From Gammaproteobacteria bacterium (GTDB lineage: Bacteria > Pseudomonadota > Gammaproteobacteria > UBA6429 > Thiohalophilaceae): a stretch of 64,000 nt of DNA. Below the pieces are notes generated by a model. The model did no database searches. It worked only from the letters and a program-made list of their open reading frames with translations, and was not told the DNA's origin. The stretch covers positions 1-64,000 of the forward strand of contig JACQBC010000030.1 in assembly GCA_016194635.1 (NCBI GenBank). Direction: 5' to 3'. Below are positions 25,666-36,570 of this stretch, piece by piece. Every line of letters starts with the position of its first letter. Position 1 is the stretch's first letter. The translations under genes were made by a program, and so were the position numbers.

Positions 25666-26582
25666 AACTCACCTCGGTCCACCAAGCGCATGAACATTTC
25701 TTCCAGGCGGTTGGTTTTATTACGCATGCTCAGCACGTCGATGCGCCGCGCCGCCAATTCTTGGAACAAGTCATTCATGTTTTGATCCTTAGTGATATTC
25801 ACCGCTAAGGTGGAATCATCCACCAGGCTTAATGTGAACCCCGAGATCTGCGGCACGGTTGTCAAGGGTTGTTTGATATTCAACAGAAAGGTTTCAACGT
25901 GGAGTTTCATCAACAGGGTTTTTAACTCGCTGCTGGCGATGGTGAGGCCGTTATTGATGATGGCGATGTGTTTACACAGATTCTCCGCTTCTTCCAAATA
26001 ATGGGTGGTAAGAATAACCGTGGTGCCTTGCGCGTTGATTGTCCGTAGAAACTCCCACATGCTGCGCCGGATCTCGATGTCGACACCGGCGGTGGGTTCA
26101 TCCAGGATCAATAACCGCGGCTCATGCACCAGCGCACGGGCGATCATTAAGCGGCGTTTCATCCCACCGGATAATTCGCGCGCCATGTCAAACCGCCGCT
26201 CCCAGAGTTGTAGTTGGGTTAAATATTTTTCGGCGCGTTGATCGGCGGTGTGACGATCGATACCGTAATAGCCGGCCTGATTGGTGACAATCTCTACTAT
26301 CGGCTCGAATTGGTTGAAATTAAATTCCTGCGGCACTAAGCCAATACAGCTTTTAGCGCGGGCAATATCCCGATCGATGTTATAACCAAAGACCGACACC
26401 GCGCCGGTGGTTTTACGCAGCAAGGAACAAACAATACCGATGACCGTTGACTTACCGGCGCCATTGGGACCAAGGAGGGCAAAAAAATCACCCTCCTCGA
26501 CCGACAAATCCACGCCTTTGAGGGCCTCAACCCCGCTAGGATAAGTTTTACGCAATCCCTGTATCGCGAGCGCAAGGGTCAT
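25662..26582 (-). CDS. ABC transporter ATP-binding protein
   Basis: A 306-residue ATPase (YadG/DrrA-like). Walker A GPNGAGKST, Q-loop VPQEF, signature LSGGMKRRL, Walker B LLILDEPTAGVD and the H-loop TTHYLEEAE are complete. The C-terminal extension (about 230-306) is typical of this group. It overlaps the permease gene by 4 bases and lies 12 bases after a DoxX-family gene. Export substrate unknown. Confidence 0.95.
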   Translation of the reverse strand: MTLALAIQGLRKTYPSGVEALKGVDLSVEEGDFFALLGPNGAGKSTVIGIVCSLLRKTTGAVSVFGYNIDRDIARAKSCIGLVPQEFNFNQFEPIVEIVTNQAGYYGIDRHTADQRAEKYLTQLQLWERRFDMARELSGGMKRRLMIARALVHEPRLLILDEPTAGVDIEIRRSMWEFLRTINAQGTTVILTTHYLEEAENLCKHIAIINNGLTIASSELKTLLMKLHVETFLLNIKQPLTTVPQISGFTLSLVDDSTLAVNITKDQNMNDLFQELAARRIDVLSMRNKTNRLEEMFMRLVDRGEL

Positions 26583-26594
26583 GAGTGCGGGTAA

Positions 26595-26993
26595 CTAGTC
26601 CTTTTTTATACTCATGGCACCGGGCCCCATCCCAACCACCATCAACAATCCCCCCATGATGGCGAGATTTTTATAAAACATGACCATTTGCATAACTTTG
26701 GCGTCGGCCGCCAGCGTCCAAAAATTATGGAATATAATCGTGACGGGGATCATCCACACGAATAAAACCAAGGCGGCTAAACGCGCCCGCCAGCCGATCA
26801 CTAACAAGACGCTTGCGCCCAATTCAACAACAATGGTGACTATCAAAGCAATATTGGCCAATGGTACCCCTTTAGAAGTCATATATCCTAAGGTATGTTC
26901 AAAGCCGCCAATCTTGCCGTAACCCGACCATAAAAATAACGACGCTAATAAAATCCGACCCAACAAGGGTGCGATCGCGCTTAATACATTCAT
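26595..26993 (-). CDS. DoxX family membrane protein
   Basis: A 132-residue inner-membrane protein with four hydrophobic segments, starting LLGRILLASLFLWSGYGKIG, the DoxX family N-terminal pattern. DoxX proteins include the small subunit of archaeal thiosulfate:quinone oxidoreductase, but most bacterial members, often next to exporters or quinone enzymes, have no known role. It precedes the ABC ATPase gene by 12 bases and may be co-transcribed with it. A role in sulfur metabolism would be speculation. Confidence 0.88.
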   Translation of the reverse strand: MNVLSAIAPLLGRILLASLFLWSGYGKIGGFEHTLGYMTSKGVPLANIALIVTIVVELGASVLLVIGWRARLAALVLFVWMIPVTIIFHNFWTLAADAKVMQMVMFYKNLAIMGGLLMVVGMGPGAMSIKKD

Positions 26994-27054
26994 TTAATTC
27001 TCCTTTAAAGAAGTGAGTAATTATTGCCGCTCCAAGGATAAGATGGAAATACTA

Positions 27055-30000
27055 TTATCGCAACCAGATACGTGCATTACGGAACAGTCGCAACCAAGGG
27101 CCGTCTTCTCCCCAATCACGCGGGTGCCAGCTGTACAACACGCTGCGGAACACCCGTTCGGGATGCGGCATCAGGATGGTGACACGGCCGTCCATGCTGG
27201 TTAAAGCGCTGATCCCCTGTGGCGAGCCGTTGGGATTGAACGGGTATTGCTCGGTCACTTTTCCATAATGATCCACAAAACGTAATGCGACTAAACCGGC
27301 GGTTTGTGCTTGATGTTGTGTCTTGGCATTGTCGAACACCGCCCGCCCTTCGCCGTGTGCGACGGCAACCGGCAAGCGTGAACCGGCCATGCCATGGAAT
27401 AAAATCGAAGGCGAGGGTTGTACTTCGACCAGTGACAAGCGCGCCTCAAATTGTTCGGATAAATTGCGCATGAAACGCGGCCAGTGTTGCGCGCCGGGAA
27501 TAAATTCTTTTAGCTGCGCCAACATTTGACAACCGTTGCAAACGCCCAGCGTAAAGGTATCGCCGCGGGCAAAAAACGCCGCGAATTGATCGCGCGCGCG
27601 GGCGTTAAACAGGATCGACTTGGCCCAGCCACCCCCCGCGCCCAATACATCGCCATAGGAAAATCCACCGCAGGCCGCCAGGCCCTTAAAGTCTGCTAAG
27701 CTCACCTCGCCGCGCAAAATATCACTCATGTGCACATCAACACAGTCAAAACCGGCGCGGTCAAACGCCGCCGCCATTTCAAGTTGGCCGTTGACCCCCT
27801 GTTCGCGCAGGATCACCATCCGGGGACGCACACCCCGGTGAATATAGGGGCGGGCGATATCTTCTTGTGGATCAAAACTCAATTTGACGTGTAAGCCGGG
27901 ATCCTGTTTGTCCAGCAAGGTGTCGTATTCCTGTTGTGCACAGTGAGGATTATCGCGTAGCTTCTGCAGCTGATAGCTGGTCGAACACCAGAGGCGTTGT
28001 AACTCGACGCGAGTGGCCTGGTAGAGACAATGTTTACCACGGAAAATTTGCACGGTGTCGCGATCGTTTAGACCACCAATCACATGGGCACACCGTCCCA
28101 GTCCAAGTTCACGCAATACCGACAAGACTTCGTCCGTATCCCGGTGCAGCACCTGGATCACGGCGCCGAGTTCTTCGTTGAATAAAACCGCAACAGCATC
28201 GTCACCCAGCACATCCAAATGTAAATCCACCCCGCAATGCGCGGCGAAGGCCATTTCGCACAAAGTAACAAATAAACCGCCGTCACTGCGATCATGATAG
28301 GCCAGCAGTAAATTATCCTGATTTAAAGTTTGAATCGCATTGAAGAAGGCTTTTAGGGCGGTAGTATCATCTAAATCTGGCGTGACATGGCCGATCTGCT
28401 GATAGACCTGGGCTAAACACGAGCCCGCCAAGCGGGTTTGGCCTTTGCCCAAATCGATCAGGATTAAATCGGTATCCCCCCGATCACGCTGTAATTGCGC
28501 TGTGAGCGTATTGCGCACATCGATCACCCGTGCGAAAGCGGACACGATCAAGGATAACGGTGCCGTCACACTGTGCTGCACTCCCTGCTGTTGCCACACG
28601 GTGCGCATCGACATCGAATCCTTACCCACCGGTATGGCAATGCCGAGGGCTGGGCATAATTCCATGCCCACTGCTTTGACGGCTGCATAAAGACCGGCGT
28701 CTTCCCCCGGATGTCCCGCCGCCGCCATCCAGTTGGCCGATAACACGACATCGCCGAGTTTACGGATCGATGCCGCGGCAATATTGGTGATCGCCTCGGC
28801 AATCGCCATCCGCGCCGAGGCCGCGTGATGCACCAAGGCAATCGGTGTACGTTCACCCAGCGCCATGGCCTCACCGCTGTACGTGTCGTAGCTGCTAGTG
28901 GTCACCGCCACATCGGCGACCGGCACCTGCCACGGTCCAACCATTTGATCGCGTGCCACACAGCCGCCGACGGTACGATCCCCAATGGTGATCAAAAAAT
29001 GCTTGGCCGCGACCGTGGGTAATTGCAATACCCTGTTTATAGCGTCGGCCAGGCCAATCCCGGCGGTGCTAAATTCAGTTTTATGAAAAGTCCGATGCTT
29101 GGCGTGGCGGATCATCTTTGGCGGCTTGCCGAGTAACACATCCAAGGGAATATCAATCGGTGCATTGGCAAAATAGCCGTCACCCACCACTAATTGATGT
29201 TCCTCGGTGGTTTCGCCCACCACCGCATAGGGACAACGCTCGCGTTCACACAACGTAATAAATTGCGTCAACGCCTCGCGCCGTACCGCCAGCACGTAAC
29301 GTTCTTGGGCTTCATTGCACCAAATTTCCAACGGTGACATGCCCGGTTCATCATTGGGAATGGTGCGTAATTCAAACCGCCCGCCACGCCCACTGCCATG
29401 CACTAATTCCGGCAAGGCGTTGGAGAGTCCACCCGCTCCTACATCATGAATACTTAAGATCGGATTATCGCCGCCCTGCTGCCAACACCGATCGATAACT
29501 TCTTGCACGCGGCGTTGGATTTCGGCGTTGCCGCGTTGTACCGAAGCAAAATCCAAGTCCTCGTCGCTGACACCGGTGGCCATCGAAGACGCCGCGCCAC
29601 CGCCCAAGCCGATCAACATCGCCGGACCACCTAATACTACGATCGGTGTGGCCACCGGCAGATGATGTTTATGCACATGCAAAGGGTGAACATTGCCAAC
29701 CCCGCCCGCCAACATGATGGGCTTATGATAACCGCGCACTTCGGGTCCATCCGGCCCCGGCACTTGCAGTTCAAAACTGCGAAAATAACCGCAGAGATTG
29801 GGCCGGCCGAATTCATTATTAAACGCCGCCGCACCCAGGGGCGCCTCGATCATGATGTCCAAGGCCGACACGATACGACTGGGTTTGCCATAGTCGATCT
29901 CCCAGGGCTGGGGTAATTCCGCTAAGCGTAGATTCGAGACCGAAAAACCGCACAAACCCGCCTTGGGTTTGGAACCCATGCCGGTCGCGCCTTCATCGCG

Positions 30001-30945
30001 GATTTCTCCGCCCGCGCCGGTGGCGGCCCCCGGATAAGGCGCGATTGCAGTGGGATGATTGTGGGTTTCCACTTTCATCAAAATATGCATCGGCCCGGAG
30101 CTGCGACGGTAAACCCGATCCTCAGATCCAGGCGCGAACCGTCCCGCGTTAAAACCCTCGATCACCGCGGCATTGTCTTGGTAGGCCGACAAGATCCCCT
30201 CGGGGCTGTGCTGCTGGGTATTGCGGATCATCTGGAATAATGACTGGGGTTGTGGTTTACCATCGATCACCCAATCCGCGTTAAAAATTTTATGCCGGCA
30301 ATGTTCCGAGTTAGCCTGGGCGAACATCATCAATTCCACATCGGTGGGGTTGCGGCGCAAACTGACAAAGTTTTCCAGCAAATAATCGATTTCATCGTCC
30401 GCCAAGGCCAGGCCCCATTCACGGTTAGCCTGTAGCAAGGCTTCGCGCCCGCCTTGCAAAATATCGACGCGTTGTAACGGCTTGGGGGTGGCCTGGGAAA
30501 ATAACAAGGTCGCGTCATCATCGTTAGTCAAGACCGTCTCGGTCATGCGATCATGGAGTAACGGTTTGATCTGCCGCAGTTGGCTATCGTTCAATTCGCT
30601 GCGGGCGGAGATAAAATAGGCAACACCGCGCTCAATACGTTTTACCGCGCTTAAACCGCAATTATGCGCGATATCGGTCGCCTTGCTCGACCAGGGCGAG
30701 ATCGTCCCCAGCCGAGGCACTACTAACAAATACGTCCCCTGGGGCGTGGTGGCGGCAACCTCGGCATAATTCAATACTTCGGCCAGGGTAGTTTGTTCCT
30801 GCGGCTGCAAACTACGTTCGAGGCTGACAAAGTGCCAGAATTCGGCGTGCAACGCCTGAATCTCCGCTACCCTAGTGACTAAGCGTTGTTGCAACTTGGC
30901 CAGTCGAAATAGCGAAAGGGCTACACCACCGCGCAAACGTAACAT
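27055..30945 (-). CDS. purL: PurL, phosphoribosylformylglycinamidine synthase
   Basis: The large (1296-residue) single-chain FGAM synthase typical of Gammaproteobacteria, acting in step 4 of purine synthesis. In order: N-terminal PurS-like domain (start [20 protein letters not shown]), a linker, two tandem synthase halves (with [20 protein letters not shown], and GKDSMSMRT in the second half), and a C-terminal glutamine amidotransferase domain whose nucleophile is in [10 protein letters not shown] (near residue 1140), with His and Glu in MPHPERVFR. Complete and of normal length. It is monocistronic in appearance. Confidence 0.98.
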   Translation of the reverse strand: MLRLRGGVALSLFRLAKLQQRLVTRVAEIQALHAEFWHFVSLERSLQPQEQTTLAEVLNYAEVAATTPQGTYLLVVPRLGTISPWSSKATDIAHNCGLSAVKRIERGVAYFISARSELNDSQLRQIKPLLHDRMTETVLTNDDDATLLFSQATPKPLQRVDILQGGREALLQANREWGLALADDEIDYLLENFVSLRRNPTDVELMMFAQANSEHCRHKIFNADWVIDGKPQPQSLFQMIRNTQQHSPEGILSAYQDNAAVIEGFNAGRFAPGSEDRVYRRSSGPMHILMKVETHNHPTAIAPYPGAATGAGGEIRDEGATGMGSKPKAGLCGFSVSNLRLAELPQPWEIDYGKPSRIVSALDIMIEAPLGAAAFNNEFGRPNLCGYFRSFELQVPGPDGPEVRGYHKPIMLAGGVGNVHPLHVHKHHLPVATPIVVLGGPAMLIGLGGGAASSMATGVSDEDLDFASVQRGNAEIQRRVQEVIDRCWQQGGDNPILSIHDVGAGGLSNALPELVHGSGRGGRFELRTIPNDEPGMSPLEIWCNEAQERYVLAVRREALTQFITLCERERCPYAVVGETTEEHQLVVGDGYFANAPIDIPLDVLLGKPPKMIRHAKHRTFHKTEFSTAGIGLADAINRVLQLPTVAAKHFLITIGDRTVGGCVARDQMVGPWQVPVADVAVTTSSYDTYSGEAMALGERTPIALVHHAASARMAIAEAITNIAAASIRKLGDVVLSANWMAAAGHPGEDAGLYAAVKAVGMELCPALGIAIPVGKDSMSMRTVWQQQGVQHSVTAPLSLIVSAFARVIDVRNTLTAQLQRDRGDTDLILIDLGKGQTRLAGSCLAQVYQQIGHVTPDLDDTTALKAFFNAIQTLNQDNLLLAYHDRSDGGLFVTLCEMAFAAHCGVDLHLDVLGDDAVAVLFNEELGAVIQVLHRDTDEVLSVLRELGLGRCAHVIGGLNDRDTVQIFRGKHCLYQATRVELQRLWCSTSYQLQKLRDNPHCAQQEYDTLLDKQDPGLHVKLSFDPQEDIARPYIHRGVRPRMVILREQGVNGQLEMAAAFDRAGFDCVDVHMSDILRGEVSLADFKGLAACGGFSYGDVLGAGGGWAKSILFNARARDQFAAFFARGDTFTLGVCNGCQMLAQLKEFIPGAQHWPRFMRNLSEQFEARLSLVEVQPSPSILFHGMAGSRLPVAVAHGEGRAVFDNAKTQHQAQTAGLVALRFVDHYGKVTEQYPFNPNGSPQGISALTSMDGRVTILMPHPERVFRSVLYSWHPRDWGEDGPWLRLFRNARIWLR

Positions 30946-31048
30946 GGGGTTCTTCTAGTTGGGAAAATGCAGAGGGCGATATGATACTGGAAGCGCAGAG
31001 TCACGGCCAGTAGTAGAGAAATTTACCGGTATACTATCCCCGGCCCGA

Positions 31049-31381
31049 TCACCAATTGGCGGCAGCGTGGAGTTGTTGCATCACGGTGGTGAGCGTTGTC
31101 GCGGGTGAATCAACCATGCACACCACATTGGCCACGCTACAAATCGACAAGGTCGGTCCCAATACGATCCAACCCCCCGGCGGGGTCCAACCGCTCATTT
31201 GGGTAAACATGGAAAGTTGATCGGCATTGCCCTGCACCATGCGTTTATAATCGTGGGCAAATTTAGCCAACTGCTGCAGCCGCGCAGGCTCGCCCAAGCC
31301 GTAACCCTCCACTAACGCGCCGTCATCGCGGAATTTAGCCACTGCCAACACGCCATCAAGGGCCAGCAACTGTTTGATCAT
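31049..31381 (-). CDS. DUF2173 / roadblock-like protein 1
   Basis: A 110-residue soluble protein starting IKQLLALDGVLAVAKFRDDG and containing FAHDYKRMVQGNADQLSMFT and GWTPPGGWIVLGPTLSIC. These fit DUF2173, a roadblock/LC7-like family seen mainly in sulfur-oxidising and related bacteria. Function is not known. The ATG at 31381 was chosen because upstream sequence overlaps the preceding gene. It is the last of three related genes in a row, 4 bases after the second. Confidence 0.85.
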   Translation of the reverse strand: MIKQLLALDGVLAVAKFRDDGALVEGYGLGEPARLQQLAKFAHDYKRMVQGNADQLSMFTQMSGWTPPGGWIVLGPTLSICSVANVVCMVDSPATTLTTVMQQLHAAANW

Positions 31382-31385
31382 AACC

Positions 31386-31724
31386 TTACCCGTTGAGCGC
31401 GGAATAGATCCGCTCATAATCAACATGGGCATTGGGCACAACCACACCGTATTCATGAGTGAGCAACGCGGTCCATTCAAACCCCACCAGCGCAAAGCCC
31501 CGTACCGGATAAAACCCCTGCATCCCGGTCAGCTGTTCCCAGCCCCGGGCCTGCATGGTGGCAATCGCCATATTGGCCACCCCCACATGGCAGAGCAGAT
31601 CCAGCACGGTCGCGTTGAGTTTGCTGCCCGCACTGATACGGTGTTCTAACAGCTCGCCCTGGGGAGTGAATCGAAACGCCCCCTGGACGGCATCGAGTTG
31701 CATTAATGCGCTCAAATCGGCCAT
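31386..31724 (-). CDS. DUF2173 / roadblock-like protein 2
   Basis: A 112-residue protein with the same overall layout as its neighbours: an N-terminal LMQLDAVQGAFRFTPQGELL strand pair and a central GMQGFYPVRGFALVGFEW segment at the position of the GWTPPGGWIV-type motif in protein 1. The identity between copies is low, so the assignment is from layout and context. It may form heteromers with its neighbours, as roadblock proteins often do. It is 22 bases downstream of protein 3. Confidence 0.7.
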   Translation of the reverse strand: MADLSALMQLDAVQGAFRFTPQGELLEHRISAGSKLNATVLDLLCHVGVANMAIATMQARGWEQLTGMQGFYPVRGFALVGFEWTALLTHEYGVVVPNAHVDYERIYSALNG

Positions 31725-31746
31725 AACAACACCTTGGTTATTAAAG

Positions 31747-32106
31747 TTAAACGAGTTGCCCTTCCTGCTGCGACACCTGTGCTTGCAGGTGTTGCATTAT
31801 GCGGCTGAGATCCGCACTAGCATTTTCGGCGAAACAAAACACATTGCCCACTACACACACACTCATATGTTCGCCGCGCACCATCCAACCGCGTGCCGGT
31901 GCGCAACCGTAATCCATGCCCAGCGATTTGAGCATGTCCACTTGCATGTGCGTGGCCAGGGTAGTAGCGCGGCACATGATCGACGCCATACGCGCTAATT
32001 CCGAGGTTAACTTACCCTCATAACTAAACCGATCACCACGGTAGGAATATTCCCCTGCGGCAATCACGCCCGGCATTTGGCTCAAACTCAAAAGAAAACT
32101 GATCAT
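31747..32106 (-). CDS. DUF2173 / roadblock-like protein 3
   Basis: A 119-residue protein starting ISFLLSLSQMPGVIAAGEYS and containing MDYGCAPARGWMVRGEHMSV and CVVGNVFCFAENASADLSRI. The CVVGNVFC piece parallels CSVANVVC of protein 1, supporting common ancestry. It is the first of the three tandem genes. Its start codon overlaps the 5' region of the divergent RDD gene, so the two promoters share space. Function unknown. Confidence 0.75.
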   Translation of the reverse strand: MISFLLSLSQMPGVIAAGEYSYRGDRFSYEGKLTSELARMASIMCRATTLATHMQVDMLKSLGMDYGCAPARGWMVRGEHMSVCVVGNVFCFAENASADLSRIMQHLQAQVSQQEGQLV

Positions 32107-32176
32107 GCTGCGTTGGATAAATTGTGTCTTTGAGCGTACTATCTTTTACAATAAAATCGCGAGAGCGCAAGTAAAC

Positions 32177-32728
32177 ATGATATCGGAGTCACTTGCAACC
32201 CTAACCATGGCCCAGCCCGACCCTGTCAACATCGCCCCCTTGGCACGCCGCCTCGCGGCACTGCTCTATGACGGCCTTTTATTGCTGGCGGTATTGGTAT
32301 TCGCCAGTGCCCTGCTATTACTCGTGACCACGCATCATACCCCTGGCCCGCACTACTCACTGTGGCATAGCCTGTATTTTCTCAGCGTCAGTTATTTATT
32401 TTTCGGTTGGTTCTGGATCCACGGCGGACAAACCCTAGGAATGCGTGCCTGGCGATTGCGCCTGCAACGCGTGGTGAGCCCCTACACGGTTTCGTGGCGA
32501 CTCGCCGGTCTGCGCTTAATATTGGGTTTACCGCTATGGATTTACGTCGCTTGTCTGTTACTCGCCAGTTATACCCCGCTGGTAAATCATTACCTGGGAT
32601 TATACCGGCTGGCGCAACTACCCCTGCCGCTGCGGCTTGGGATCGCGCTAATCTGGTTACTCCTTGATCACTGGCCGAATAATTGGCGCGACCGAGTTAG
32701 TCGAACCCAGGTGATCCTGGTAAATTAA
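32177..32728 (+). CDS. RDD family membrane protein
   Basis: A protein of 183 residues with three or four hydrophobic segments and the RDD family landmarks: ARRLAALLYDGLLLLAVLVF (Arg, Asp), HGGQTLGMRAWRLRL, and the Asp in LIWLLLDHWPNN. The start at ATG 32177 was chosen over 32105 (overlaps the divergent gene) and 32207 (no ribosome site). RDD proteins are often linked to transport, but this one has no known function. It converges with lptG, whose stop is 6 bases away. Confidence 0.85.
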   Translation: MISESLATLTMAQPDPVNIAPLARRLAALLYDGLLLLAVLVFASALLLLVTTHHTPGPHYSLWHSLYFLSVSYLFFGWFWIHGGQTLGMRAWRLRLQRVVSPYTVSWRLAGLRLILGLPLWIYVACLLLASYTPLVNHYLGLYRLAQLPLPLRLGIALIWLLLDHWPNNWRDRVSRTQVILVN

Positions 32729-32733
32729 ATTCC

Positions 32734-33798
32734 TCAACGCAGCCGCGTGATCAACACACTGCCCAATCCCAATACGATGAGAGTGGGAACAATCGCGGCG
32801 AGTACCGGCGGTATGTTGTACACCAGCCCGGCACGCCCGATCAGTTGACTGAGGATGTAATAACCCAGGCCGATGATAAAACCAACAAACACCCGCTGCC
32901 CCACTCCGACATCGCGCATCGTGCCAAAAATAAACGGTACCGCCAATAACATCATGGCGGTGATGGTGAGCGGCGCGATGATCTTGCTCCAGAAAGTCAA
33001 TTGATAGTTGCTGGCATCGAGTCCATTGTCCTGCATGTATTCGATGTAATTGTGCAACTTCCAGAGCGCTAAGTTATCCGGGGTCACCGAGACGATATTC
33101 ACCATATCGGGTTTAAGCAAGGTTTGCCAGGTCATACTGGCTTCATTGGTTTGTATAATACCCTCGGCGGTGATCTTTTTATGCACCACACGGTTGAGTT
33201 GCCAGGCATTATTGACGAATTCACCCGAGGCGGCGCTATAAATATCACGCAGTGAATGATACTCATCAAATACATAGAGGTTAATCCCGGTGAGCCGGCC
33301 GTCGTTTTCCACGCGCCGCACATGGATATAGGTATTACCGTCGCGCGCCCACAAACCGTAATCGGTATTCAAACTGATCTGCGCCTCCATCGCGCGCACC
33401 CGGTTCAGCTTGGCGTATTGTATGGCCGGGGGTGCGATCACTTCACCAATGAAGATGATGACGGCGGTAATCAACAAGGCGGATTTTAATACCGCAAAAA
33501 TAAGTTGTAGTAGCGACATGCCCGCCGCCCGCATCGCGGTTATTTCGTTGTGACTCGCCAAGGTGCCTAGACCGAGCATCGTGCCTAACACGGCTATCAT
33601 GGGAAATAAGCTGTATAATTTTTGCGGCGCGGAGAGCAGGATAAATTCAACCGCCTGCCATGTTGTATAATGGGCCCAGCCGATAACGCCGACTTCACCG
33701 GCAAAACTGATCAAACTATCCAGTGTCACAATGACGAGAAGGGCGACAAAAATGCCCAACCCTACCGCCTTGCCGATATAGCGATCAAGCAGTTCCAT
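32734..33798 (-). CDS. lptG: LptG, LPS export permease
   Basis: A 354-residue YjgP/YjgQ family permease of the LptB2FGC exporter that extracts lipopolysaccharide from the inner membrane. Six helices (three at each end) surround a periplasmic beta-jellyroll. Typical pieces are MELLDRYIGKAVGLGIFVAL at the N-terminus and PFIFGTMRDVGVGQRVFVGF near the C-terminus. It starts 2 bases after the lptF stop. Confidence 0.96.
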   Translation of the reverse strand: MELLDRYIGKAVGLGIFVALLVIVTLDSLISFAGEVGVIGWAHYTTWQAVEFILLSAPQKLYSLFPMIAVLGTMLGLGTLASHNEITAMRAAGMSLLQLIFAVLKSALLITAVIIFIGEVIAPPAIQYAKLNRVRAMEAQISLNTDYGLWARDGNTYIHVRRVENDGRLTGINLYVFDEYHSLRDIYSAASGEFVNNAWQLNRVVHKKITAEGIIQTNEASMTWQTLLKPDMVNIVSVTPDNLALWKLHNYIEYMQDNGLDASNYQLTFWSKIIAPLTITAMMLLAVPFIFGTMRDVGVGQRVFVGFIIGLGYYILSQLIGRAGLVYNIPPVLAAIVPTLIVLGLGSVLITRLR

Positions 33799-33800
33799 GA

Positions 33801-34904
33801 TTAATATTTCAGCCGCGTTAGCAGCTTAATGACATAGTACCTGATAGGTTTCCATTCTATATAGAGCAATACGGCCAACAATATCGCTGCCACATGCACC
33901 CACCATAGGCCCAACCACATGGATATTTGACCTTTGCGCAACCACGCCAGCGATACACTGACCATATTGGTGTAAATGATATAGATCAGCAGGGCCATGG
34001 CAAGTTTTGAATAACGCCCCTGCCGCGCCGAGGTACGGCTCAAGGGCAAGGCTAACACCGCCAATCCCAAACAGGTTAATACCGCGGAAAAGCGCCATTG
34101 GATCTCCGCGATATCGCCGATTTGACCACGCCGCCAGATATCGATGGTCGACATAGCGCGTTGACGCAACTGCGGGCGCTGCAGTTCGGGTTCGTCGGGC
34201 AAGCGAATGCCGTGTTCGCCGAATTTCACAATCGCCGACCGGCCGGTTTTGTATTCGGTATCGTAGCGGTAACCGTTATACAAAATAAAAAACCGATCCC
34301 CGGTCTCGGGATTGATTTCACGTTTGCCGCTCGCCGAAGTAATGATGGAGCTTTTATCCTTCCATTCATGTTGCAGAAACACATTACCCATGGTCCCCTG
34401 CGCCTGATTAAATTCCTGGGTGTATACCACCCCTTCCCCACGGGTGAGTTCATTAAAACGTCCGGCGTTGACACCATCCAAATCTGAACGTTCCTTGGCT
34501 TGTTTAATCAGGATCTCGCCTTCGGCCTCCGCCCAGGGTGCAATCATAAACGCCAGAACCCCCACCAACGCGGCGAACACCAGCGCCGGCCGCCACAATG
34601 CCCGCAGGACATTGAGCTGACCAATCCCACAGGCGGCCAACACGATCATCTCGTTGTCTTTATATAGGCGATAAAAGGCCAACAACACCGCGATGTAAAA
34701 CGACAGGGGTAATACGAATACCAGATTGGTGATGCTGTGATAACCTAATAAGGTTAATACGGATTTCACCTGTAACGAGCCGCCCGCTACCTCGCCGTAC
34801 AAACCAATCAATTCTCCGCTGGTGAAGATCAACATCAACACCGTCACCACAGCCAACAGGGCGAACAGCACTTCTTTGGCGAGATAGCGGTTTAAAACCA
34901 ACAC
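33801..34904 (-). CDS. lptF: LptF, LPS export permease
   Basis: The partner permease of LptG, 367 residues, with six helices and a periplasmic domain. The N-terminus LVLNRYLAKEVLFALLAVVT and the coupling-helix region LPLSFYIAVLLAFYRLYKDN, followed by EMIVLAACG, are family hallmarks. The start was set at GTG 34904 because GGAG lies 5-6 bases upstream and it fits the family length; an ATG at 34976 would add 24 unrelated residues. It diverges from pepA, the conserved gammaproteobacterial arrangement. Confidence 0.94.
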   Translation of the reverse strand: MLVLNRYLAKEVLFALLAVVTVLMLIFTSGELIGLYGEVAGGSLQVKSVLTLLGYHSITNLVFVLPLSFYIAVLLAFYRLYKDNEMIVLAACGIGQLNVLRALWRPALVFAALVGVLAFMIAPWAEAEGEILIKQAKERSDLDGVNAGRFNELTRGEGVVYTQEFNQAQGTMGNVFLQHEWKDKSSIITSASGKREINPETGDRFFILYNGYRYDTEYKTGRSAIVKFGEHGIRLPDEPELQRPQLRQRAMSTIDIWRRGQIGDIAEIQWRFSAVLTCLGLAVLALPLSRTSARQGRYSKLAMALLIYIIYTNMVSVSLAWLRKGQISMWLGLWWVHVAAILLAVLLYIEWKPIRYYVIKLLTRLKY

Positions 34905-35070
34905 GGCGGCTCCAGCAGTAGTAGTTTCATAGACTTTGTAATACCATAACCCAGGAGTGTACGAAACCCCTAGCAATCTTTCTACAGCGCGATGGGTCTT
35001 TTGAACCTACCCATGTAGCCAATGCGCGTTTTTTCCATTAGCATTTCATTTCAGCAGCACGAGGTTTCGC

Positions 35071-36561
35071 ATGGACATATCGGTTAGAACAGTCGACCCC
35101 ACCCGCCAACGCAGTGAATGTTATATCGTTGCCGTCTACGACGAGGGTTCCCTCAGCCCCTCGGGCACGGCGATCGACAAATACAGCGCGGGAACACTGT
35201 CGAAACTGCTCAAGCGGGGCGACATGGCCGGCCGCAGCGGACAAAAACAATTTTTGTATGACCTTCCGGGTATTGCGGCCAGCCGTGTGTTATTGGTCGG
35301 TTGCGGAAAACTTAAGCCGCTCAGCGATACCCAGTACCGCACTCTCATTGGCGGTGTGATTCAATACCTCAACGATGCCGCCATTAAAGAAGCGGTGTGT
35401 TTTCTCGCCGAGCTCGAGGTCGAAACGCGTGACAGCAGCGCGGCTATTCGCTTGGGCAGTGAAGTCGTGGTACATCAGACGTATCGCTTCAGCCAGCTTA
35501 AATCCGATAAAAACCCCAGCCAACCCGCACTTAAAAAATTCACCTGGCATGTGGCGCAGACCAAACAACTAACCGCGGCGTCGAAAGCGGCTCGAATTGG
35601 TAAGGCGATCGGCCAGGGCATGGCGCTAACCCGCGATTTAGGAAATCTGCCCGGCAATATCTGCACCCCGGCCTACCTGGCGCAAACCGCGAAGAAATTG
35701 GGTAGAACCCACGGTATGCAAGTAAGGGTTTTAGAACAAAAACACATGCAAGCCCTGGGAATGGGATCGTTGTTATCGGTATCGCGCGGTAGCCGCCAAC
35801 CTCCCAAGTTGATCACCTTGGACTATCGTGGCGCCAAAAAACCCGGCAATCCGGTCGCCCTGGTGGGCAAAGGGATTACCTTTGACGCCGGCGGCATTTC
35901 GATTAAACCTGCCGCCGCCATGGACGAAATGAAGTTCGACATGTGTGGCGCCGCCAGCGTCTTAGGCACCTTGCAAGCCGCCGCCGAACTGAAGTTACCG
36001 ATTAATATCATAGGGGTTATTCCCAGCTGCGAAAACCTGCCCGATGGCGACGCCAATAAACCCGGTGATATCGTCACCAGCATGTCAGGACAAACCATCG
36101 AGGTGCTCAATACCGATGCCGAGGGTCGGCTGATCCTGTGCGACGCGCTGACCTACACCGAACGTTTTAAACCCAAGGCGGTGATCGACATCGCCACCTT
36201 GACCGGCGCCTGTGTCATTGCCTTGGGCAACCAGGCCAGCGGACTGCTGGGTAACGATCAAGCGTTAATCGATAAACTCTTGCGGGCGGGTAAACACAGC
36301 GCGGATCGCGCCTGGCAACTGCCGCTGTGGGAGGAATACCAGGAACAACTGAAAAGCAATTTCGCCGATATGGCGAATATCGGCGGGCGCGAAGCCGGCA
36401 CCATCACCGCCGCCTGCTTCTTGTCACGCTTTACCAAAAAATTCAAATGGGCCCACTTGGATATCGCCGGCGTCGCCTGGTACGGTGGCGCCAGCAAGGG
36501 GGCCAGCGGTCGGCCAGTGTCCTTGCTCACCCACTACCTCATCGAGGAGTGCGATTATTAA
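35071..36561 (+). CDS. pepA: PepA, leucyl aminopeptidase
   Basis: A 496-residue M17 dizinc aminopeptidase of the cytoplasm; E. coli PepA also binds DNA in Xer recombination. The metal and active-site motifs are LVGKGITFDAGGISIKP, FDMCGAASVLG and the family signature NTDAEGRLILCDAL. The N-terminal domain is about residues 1-180. It heads the run pepA-holC-hypothetical, 9 bases before holC. Confidence 0.97.
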   Translation: MDISVRTVDPTRQRSECYIVAVYDEGSLSPSGTAIDKYSAGTLSKLLKRGDMAGRSGQKQFLYDLPGIAASRVLLVGCGKLKPLSDTQYRTLIGGVIQYLNDAAIKEAVCFLAELEVETRDSSAAIRLGSEVVVHQTYRFSQLKSDKNPSQPALKKFTWHVAQTKQLTAASKAARIGKAIGQGMALTRDLGNLPGNICTPAYLAQTAKKLGRTHGMQVRVLEQKHMQALGMGSLLSVSRGSRQPPKLITLDYRGAKKPGNPVALVGKGITFDAGGISIKPAAAMDEMKFDMCGAASVLGTLQAAAELKLPINIIGVIPSCENLPDGDANKPGDIVTSMSGQTIEVLNTDAEGRLILCDALTYTERFKPKAVIDIATLTGACVIALGNQASGLLGNDQALIDKLLRAGKHSADRAWQLPLWEEYQEQLKSNFADMANIGGREAGTITAACFLSRFTKKFKWAHLDIAGVAWYGGASKGASGRPVSLLTHYLIEECDY

Positions 36562-36570
36562 CCGCAGGTT

